Assembly (NCBI GenBank): GCA_947377705.1
Contig: CANCGU010000093.1
Location: 1-9,529 of the forward strand
DNA from: Comamonadaceae bacterium
GTDB lineage: Bacteria > Pseudomonadota > Gammaproteobacteria > Burkholderiales > Burkholderiaceae
DNA: 9,529 nt
Direction: 5' to 3'
Of this stretch, positions 5,918-9,529 are shown in pieces (the first letter of the stretch is position 1; the number at the start of each line of letters is the position of its first letter). The position numbers and the translations under genes were made by a program. The notes beneath the pieces are model-generated. The model ran no database searches, had not been told where the DNA came from, and worked only from the letters and a program-made list of their open reading frames with translations.

Positions 5918-6140
5918 TTTCTTTAGCTTTAGGCATCAGGGCTGCACTAATTTTTGATGTTCTTAACGCAAAGACCATCACCTTAGCTGACGGTCTAGGC
6001 TCAACACCAATTCCCTTGTGAATTCGGCGCAGAGTTTATAAGGCACCTGAACGAGCTGAACATTCCTTCGATTTGAGGCACGAGTCCTGCGCTAGCCAAT
6101 AGACGCAGAAGACTAAATCATCCCTGCCCATACCTTGCTC

Positions 6141-6159
6141 ATGTCGGTTAAACCGACAT
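6141..6159. promoter_or_regulatory. perfect 9-1-9 palindrome, possible operator (copy B)
   Basis: ATGTCGGTT-A-AACCGACAT is the same dyad as in copy A apart from the central base. It ends 33 bases before the GCCGATAC box, exactly as in copy A. Confidence 0.55.
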
Positions 6160-6173
6160 CCTCACACCAGCCC

Positions 6174-6200
6174 CCAAGTTTTCCCATTTGGTGCCGATAC
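6174..6200 (+). promoter_or_regulatory. sigma-28 (FliA)-like promoter, copy B
   Basis: CCAAGTTT (6174-6181), an 11-base spacer and GCCGATAC (6193-6200) match the FliA consensus (AAGTTT-N11-GCCGATAA) closely. No protein gene follows; the next annotated unit on this strand is tRNA-Leu about 250 bases on. Either an unrecognised transcript starts here or the box is a relic. Confidence 0.5.
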
Positions 6201-6427
6201 ATAGATCAGTGGCACGCCATCTAGGTTGACGGCAGCATCATTCACCGCTCAAGTGGCGATTAATCCGCGCACAGTTTGGTACCTTCAGGCGCCGTGGTAG
6301 CAGGCTTCTTCAGGGTTTAAGAAAAGTGGGCCCTCGCAGAACTGAGCCATCAGAAAAATTTTGGAACTAAAACAGGCTGGCAATGAATTCACGGGGAGAA
6401 TTTTTATTTATGGGACTAAATCTGTGT

Positions 6428-6433
6428 CATAAT
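6428..6433 (+). promoter_or_regulatory. possible -10 box for tRNA-Leu
   Basis: CATAAT about 18 bases before the mature tRNA 5' end is a plausible -10 element; the region 17 bases upstream (AT-rich, TTTATT-like) is a poor -35 match. Confidence 0.3.
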
Positions 6434-6451
6434 ATCGGTCTTCTCTCCCGT

Positions 6452-6536
6452 GCCCGGGTGGTGAAATTGGTAGACGCAGGGGACTCAAAATCCCCCGCCG
6501 CGAGGCGTGCCGGTTCGATTCCGGCCCCGGGCACCA
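6452..6536 (+). tRNA. tRNA-Leu (anticodon CAA)
   Basis: A complete 85-base class II tRNA with encoded CCA. The acceptor stem GCCCGGG (6452-6458) pairs with CCCGGGC; the anticodon loop CTCAAAA gives anticodon CAA (reads UUG codons) on a GGGGA/TCCCC stem; a long variable arm follows; and the T arm GCCGG-TTCGATT-CCGGC is perfect. The AT-rich, accessory-looking DNA is on its 5' side, not its 3' side where integrases usually act, and I find no second copy of its 3' end in the window. Confidence 0.97.
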
Positions 6537-6581
6537 TCGGTACTCTTTACCGTCCTGACTCGATAGCGCGCCATCAAACTT

Positions 6582-7916
6582 ATGAATGACGACGACTTTT
6601 CCGGCATAGTCAGAAGTGGCTCACAGCACAGTGTGTCGGTTTCCGAACATACGGGTAACGCCAAAACTCCAAAAAATGTGGTGGTCTCTCACGAAGAAGA
6701 GACTGAAGCGCGCAAACGTGCGTTTGAAGAAAAAGCACTAGCCGCTTCGAACGCCGACAAGGCACTTGCAGCCGCACTTGCAGAGCACACCGAACACAGA
6801 GTGTCAGACGACACTTCGGCTGCGAACATCCAAAAAGCAGCGACCAACAAAGAGGCCGTCAATCGCCAAGGCATTGCTGGCGAAGGTGTCGCCAAACCCA
6901 ATGTCCAAAACGTCTCCACCGATGTGCTTGAAGCCAACCACCAAAAGGTGGGCACCGACAAGCTTCAAGACAACATCCAGTCGTTGAGCAACGGCAAAGA
7001 CATGGCTGCCAATGTGCAAAACATTTCAGCAGACGTGATAGCCGCCAATCAGCAAAAGCTGGAGGGCGAGAAAGGCATTGGCGCCAACAAGCAAGGCATC
7101 CCGACCGATGTGATTGCAGCCAACAAACAAAACATTGCCGGCGAGAAAGCGATTGAAACCAATCGACAAGGCATTCCAACTGATGTGATTGCGCCGAATG
7201 TGCAGGACATCAGCAGCAAGCCTCTCACGGCAAACAACCAAGCCATTGCACAAGATGCACTGGGGCTCAATCGCCAAGGCCTTGACAGCGGCCCTGCGGC
7301 TGCAGCCAATTTGCAAGCTTTGCCCAAAGGCGATGTGGCAGCCAATCGCCAATCGCTAGGCCAAGATGGCAACGCCAAAAACCAGCAAGGCATTCCCACA
7401 GATGGCACCAGCACCCATGATCAAAAGCTGACCGAGCTAGGCGTGCAAGGTAACCAACAAGCGCTGGCCGCCAGCATGGCGCCTAACAACCAAGCCATTG
7501 GCTCAGATGCCCCCACGCTCAACCGTCAAGCGGTGCCACAAAACACCCCGCCCGGCACAAACCGCCAGGGCGTAGACAACGGCAAGATTGAATCGCATGT
7601 CGAAGCCCTGCCCTCGGGCCAGGTTGTTCGCAAAAAAGTCGACTTTGCCGCAGAAGCAGCCAAACTCAAAACTGGCGCAAAGCCCGCGGCCAAACCCAGT
7701 GATCGGCCACGCGCCCCACTCACAGCAGCTGGCCAGCAAGAAGCCAAACTCAAGCGTGAAAAATTGATGGACGAGTTCCATGGCCGCGTCGCAGGCATCA
7801 AACATAACGTGGACGCACTCAACCACCGCCTGTCTGATTTTGAGGAAAAAGTTCATAAAGAAGATGCCAACCTGATCAAAGGCGCACCCGAAAACTTCGA
7901 CATTCACCGTGACTGA
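6582..7916 (+). CDS. N-x-Q dodecapeptide-repeat protein, unknown function
   Basis: A 444-residue hydrophilic protein starting 45 bases after the tRNA. Residues 1-80 are acidic and helix-prone (EEETEARKRAFEEKALAA). From residue 82 to about 350 runs an array of 22 units of mostly 12 or 13 residues, each beginning N-x-Q-x-[I/L/V] (N at 82, 94, 107, 119, 131, 144, 156, 169, 181, 194, 206, 218, 230, 243, 255, 267, 291, 302, 314, 327; H replaces N at 279 and 339). GIPTDVIA recurs in several units. A Lys/Ala/Pro linker (about 351-385) leads to a charged C-terminal helix, possibly coiled coil (about 386-430). There is no signal peptide, membrane segment or cysteine. The start has only a weak ribosome site. 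No family is recognised; a thin beta-solenoid or a repetitive disordered linker are both possible. Confidence 0.85.
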   Translation: MNDDDFSGIVRSGSQHSVSVSEHTGNAKTPKNVVVSHEEETEARKRAFEEKALAASNADKALAAALAEHTEHRVSDDTSAANIQKAATNKEAVNRQGIAGEGVAKPNVQNVSTDVLEANHQKVGTDKLQDNIQSLSNGKDMAANVQNISADVIAANQQKLEGEKGIGANKQGIPTDVIAANKQNIAGEKAIETNRQGIPTDVIAPNVQDISSKPLTANNQAIAQDALGLNRQGLDSGPAAAANLQALPKGDVAANRQSLGQDGNAKNQQGIPTDGTSTHDQKLTELGVQGNQQALAASMAPNNQAIGSDAPTLNRQAVPQNTPPGTNRQGVDNGKIESHVEALPSGQVVRKKVDFAAEAAKLKTGAKPAAKPSDRPRAPLTAAGQQEAKLKREKLMDEFHGRVAGIKHNVDALNHRLSDFEEKVHKEDANLIKGAPENFDIHRD

Positions 7917-7970
7917 GTCACTTGTCTCCCATTTGCCATGGGATTGACCCATATCTGATTACGATTCTTG

Positions 7971-7994
7971 CCTGCCACATCCGCAGGTTTTTTT
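7971..7994 (+). terminator. intrinsic terminator after the repeat protein
   Basis: CCTGC (7971-7975) pairs with GCAGG (7983-7987) around a 7-base loop, followed by seven T residues (7988-7994). It ends the repeat-protein transcript 55 bases past its stop and lies just before the ene-reductase ribosome site. Confidence 0.75.
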
Positions 7995-7998
7995 GTTT

Positions 7999-8004
7999 TG
8001 GGAG
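7999..8004 (+). promoter_or_regulatory. ribosome binding site deciding a TTG start
   Basis: TGGGAG stands 5 bases before the TTG at 8010. The other upstream in-frame start (TTG at 7968) would place the initiator across the terminator hairpin, so 8010 is preferred. Confidence 0.7.
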
Positions 8005-8009
8005 TTTCT

Positions 8010-9131
8010 TTGAGTCATCTCTTTTCTGAAATCACGCTCACGTCGCCAAGTGGCCCTCTTACTTTGGCCAATCGCGCCATCGTGGCCCCCATGTGCCAAT
8101 ACTCCGCCGAAAACGGCCAAGCGACCGACTGGCATTTGATGCACTGGGGCAACATGCTCAACAGCGGTGCCGCCATGTTCATCATCGAAGCCACGGCCGT
8201 TGAACCTGAAGGACGCATCACCCCCCTGTGCTTGGGACTTTGGGACGACGCCACGGCTGCCGCACTGCAAGACAAACTGAGTCGTGCCCGTCAATTGGCA
8301 CCCAAGGTGCCTGTGTGCATTCAACTCGCCCACGCAGGGCGCAAAGCATCCAGTGCAGCGCCTTGGCAAGGCGGCCAGTTGCTCACGCCTGCGCAAGGCG
8401 GTTGGCCCACCGAAGGCCCCTCGCCCATCCCGCATTTAACGCAAGAAGCTGCCCCCCATGAACTCGACGCCAAAGGCTTGGCACGCATTCTCAACGCCTT
8501 TGTCAAAGCCGCACAACGGGCTGAGGCGATGGGCATTGAAGCCATCGAGCTGCACGGTGCCCACGGCTATTTGCTGCACCAGTTTTTGTCGCCCGTGGCG
8601 AACCATCGCACCGACCACTACGGCGGCAACTTTGACAACCGCACCCGTTTCCCCATGGAAGTGTTTGAGGCAGTGCGTGCTGTCTACAAAGGCTCGCTCG
8701 GCATGCGCATTTCTGCCTCGGACTGGGTAGAAAACGGCTGGACGCCTGAAGAAACTGCAGATTTTTCATTGCGCTTAAAACTCGCAGGCGCAGACTTTGT
8801 GCACATCTCATCCGGTGGCGTCGCCGCTCAGCAAAAGATTGCCATTGGCCCCGACTACCAAGTGCCTTTTGCCAAACTGGTGAAACAAAAAACTGGCTTG
8901 CCCACCATCGCCGTGGGTCTGATTACAGAGCCTCAACAAGCCGAAGATATTTTGGTGCGCGGCGATGCCGACTTGATTGCCATGGCCCGCGCCTTCCTAT
9001 ACAAGCCCCGCTGGGTGTGGGAGGCCGCAGCAGCTTTGCACGGCATGGTAGAAGCCAGTCCGCAATATTGGCGTTGCATGCCACGCGAAGCACAAGGCAT
9101 TTTCGATGCCGTGCGCATCGGTCAACGATAA
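8010..9131 (+). CDS. old yellow enzyme, YqjM/XenA-class NAD(P)H:flavin ene-reductase
   Basis: A 373-residue FMN-dependent oxidoreductase that uses NAD(P)H to reduce activated C=C bonds of enones and similar electrophiles in the cytoplasm. The TIM-barrel runs full length. Class-specific residues are visible: C29 and Y31 in PMCQY (redox-tuning Cys of YqjM-type enzymes), Q105 in IQLAHAGRK, the substrate-anion pair H182/H185 in ELHGAHGYLLHQF, R232 (GMR), and the phosphate-binding end GDADLIAMARAFL with R327. The motif SPVANHRTDHYGG is also typical. The TTG at 8010 gives MSHLFSEITLTS, the expected length and N-terminus, with no leader. It precedes a TctC/Bug binding protein by 21 bases, implying an operon, perhaps for uptake and reduction of an organic acid; the substrate is not evident. 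Confidence 0.93.
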   Translation: MSHLFSEITLTSPSGPLTLANRAIVAPMCQYSAENGQATDWHLMHWGNMLNSGAAMFIIEATAVEPEGRITPLCLGLWDDATAAALQDKLSRARQLAPKVPVCIQLAHAGRKASSAAPWQGGQLLTPAQGGWPTEGPSPIPHLTQEAAPHELDAKGLARILNAFVKAAQRAEAMGIEAIELHGAHGYLLHQFLSPVANHRTDHYGGNFDNRTRFPMEVFEAVRAVYKGSLGMRISASDWVENGWTPEETADFSLRLKLAGADFVHISSGGVAAQQKIAIGPDYQVPFAKLVKQKTGLPTIAVGLITEPQQAEDILVRGDADLIAMARAFLYKPRWVWEAAAALHGMVEASPQYWRCMPREAQGIFDAVRIGQR

Positions 9132-9152
9132 AAAACAAACCGGAGACAACCC

Positions 9153-9529
9153 ATGAAACACCTCACACGTCGCAGCCTTAACGCGGCTTTGATGGCCGCG
9201 ACCATCATCAGTACAGGGGCACTGCTGACGCCGCTTGCCGCACATGCACAAGCTGAGGCCTACCCCAGCAAGCCCATCACTTTGGTTGTCCCCAACCCAC
9301 CGGGTGGTTTGGTGGACACGTCAGCGCGTCTGGTGAGCGAGCCTTTGTCACGCGTCACCGGCCAATCGGTGGTGGTGGACAACAAGCCCGGTGGCAGCGG
9401 CAACTTGGCCTACGCCAACGTGGCACGCAGCGCCAAAGACGGCTACACCGTGTTGGTCTCGTACTCGGGCTACCACATCGCCAACCCCATCTTGATGGAC
9501 AAATTACCTTGGGAGTTGAAAGACCTCAC
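9153..9529 (+). CDS. tripartite tricarboxylate transporter substrate-binding protein (Bug/TctC family), 3' partial
   Basis: The first 125 codons of a periplasmic solute-binding protein, cut by the window end; the family is usually about 320-330 residues. The ATG follows GGAG (9142-9145). Residues 1-32 are a signal peptide (KHLTRRSLNAAL, hydrophobic core, cleavage near LAAHA-QA). The double arginine is common in this family and need not mean Tat export. The mature part shows family hallmarks: YPSKPITLVVPNPPGG, the region that clasps the carboxylate ligand, then a lobe with VDNKPGGSGNLA and VARSAKDGYTVL. Bug proteins are greatly expanded in Burkholderiales and often sit beside catabolic enzymes, as here, rather than with TctA/TctB membrane genes. 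The ligand cannot be predicted. Confidence 0.92.
   Translation, partial: MKHLTRRSLNAALMAATIISTGALLTPLAAHAQAEAYPSKPITLVVPNPPGGLVDTSARLVSEPLSRVTGQSVVVDNKPGGSGNLAYANVARSAKDGYTVLVSYSGYHIANPILMDKLPWELKDL

Larger units (their letters stand above)
6102..6203 (+). repeat. 102-bp dispersed repeat, copy B
   Basis: Direct repeat of 2193-2294 with equal total length. The palindrome, CAAGTTTT and CCGATACAT blocks are retained almost unchanged, while the bases between them have drifted. The two copies lie 3.9 kb apart and bracket the two-component/globin-like cluster. Confidence 0.75.
5918..6451. other. 534-bp intergenic region before tRNA-Leu
   Basis: No supportable gene is seen; frames are short and one small frame only overlaps the tRNA. 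Contents: an imperfect stem (AGACCATC 5972-5979 with GACGGTCT) lacking a T tract, so not a clear terminator for the preceding operon; repeat copy B with palindrome and sigma-28-like box (6102-6203); then ~220 bases of unassigned sequence leading to the tRNA promoter region. Confidence 0.5.

Noticed and set aside
6162..6248. Minus-strand frame with a protein-like stretch (LDGVPLIYVSAPNGKTWGL) inside repeat copy B
   Set aside because: It is short, stops in frame just upstream, has no start signal, and the corresponding frame in copy A does not preserve the residues, so coding is not what keeps the repeat.
6511..6536. tRNA-Leu 3' end as an integrative-element attachment site
   Set aside because: No second copy of the 3' end and no integrase gene in the window, and the accessory DNA is on the 5' side.
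6383..6589. A 68-codon plus-strand frame across the tRNA
   Set aside because: It runs through the whole tRNA-Leu gene, and its codons there are simply tRNA sequence; no ribosome site.
6804..7414. Several long minus-strand frames opposite the repeat protein
   Set aside because: They are antisense shadows created by the regular codon pattern of the N-x-Q repeats; no ribosome sites and odd composition.
6782..7640. CRISPR-like regular spacing
   Set aside because: The 36-39-base periodicity is codon-phased protein repetition inside one open frame, with diverged DNA copies and no conserved direct repeat.
7927..7943. Hairpin TCCCAT/ATGGGA just after the repeat-protein stop as terminator
   Set aside because: It has no T tract; the hairpin at 7971-7994 with seven T residues is the better terminator.
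7959..8435. A 158-codon minus-strand frame opposite the ene-reductase
   Set aside because: The plus-strand reading has all old-yellow-enzyme motifs; the antisense frame is a GC-rich shadow.

Overview
The window looks like chromosomal DNA of a betaproteobacterium of the order Burkholderiales, most likely Comamonadaceae-like (Limnohabitans/Rhodoferax type). The evidence is a tripartite-tricarboxylate-transporter (Bug/TctC) binding protein, a YqjM/XenA-class old yellow enzyme, and moderate GC in the housekeeping-like right end. The genus is inference; no marker gene fixes it.

Left end (1-1244): a complete IS3-family element with overlapping orfA and orfB, an A AAA AAG slippery site followed by a 9-bp hairpin, and imperfect ~38-bp terminal inverted repeats (2-40 and 1157-1194). 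Just beyond its right end lie two more truncated copies of the element's left tip, both in reverse orientation (1195-1225 and 1226-1244). This looks like IS-into-IS-into-IS nesting. The outermost tip cuts a small minus-strand gene (1229-1486), which now ends on a stop codon supplied by the IS tip.

Middle (1245-6451): by eye more AT-rich than the right end, with accessory character. It holds small hypothetical ORFs, a strong terminator, and a 102-bp repeat present twice in direct orientation (2193-2294 and 6102-6203). Each repeat copy carries a perfect 9-1-9 palindrome (ATGTCGGTT-N-AACCGACAT) and a sigma-28-like box. Between the copies are a small two-helix membrane protein, a minus-strand OmpR-type response regulator and sensor kinase pair, and, divergently, a two-gene operon. 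That operon encodes a truncated-globin-like protein fused to a second, possibly YbjN-like, domain, and a secreted six-cysteine small protein. The two-component system probably controls the divergent operon across a 140-bp intergenic region with GATTAC-type half-sites; this is inference.

Right (6452-9529): an intact tRNA-Leu(CAA), then a 444-residue protein dominated by 22 copies of a 12-13-residue N-x-Q repeat with a charged helical C-terminus, then an intrinsic terminator. An apparent operon follows: an old yellow enzyme ene-reductase with a TTG start, and the start of a TctC/Bug periplasmic solute-binding protein cut by the window end.

The least explained items are the N-x-Q repeat protein, the globin-like fusion that seems to lack the proximal heme histidine, and the paired palindrome/sigma-28-like repeat.
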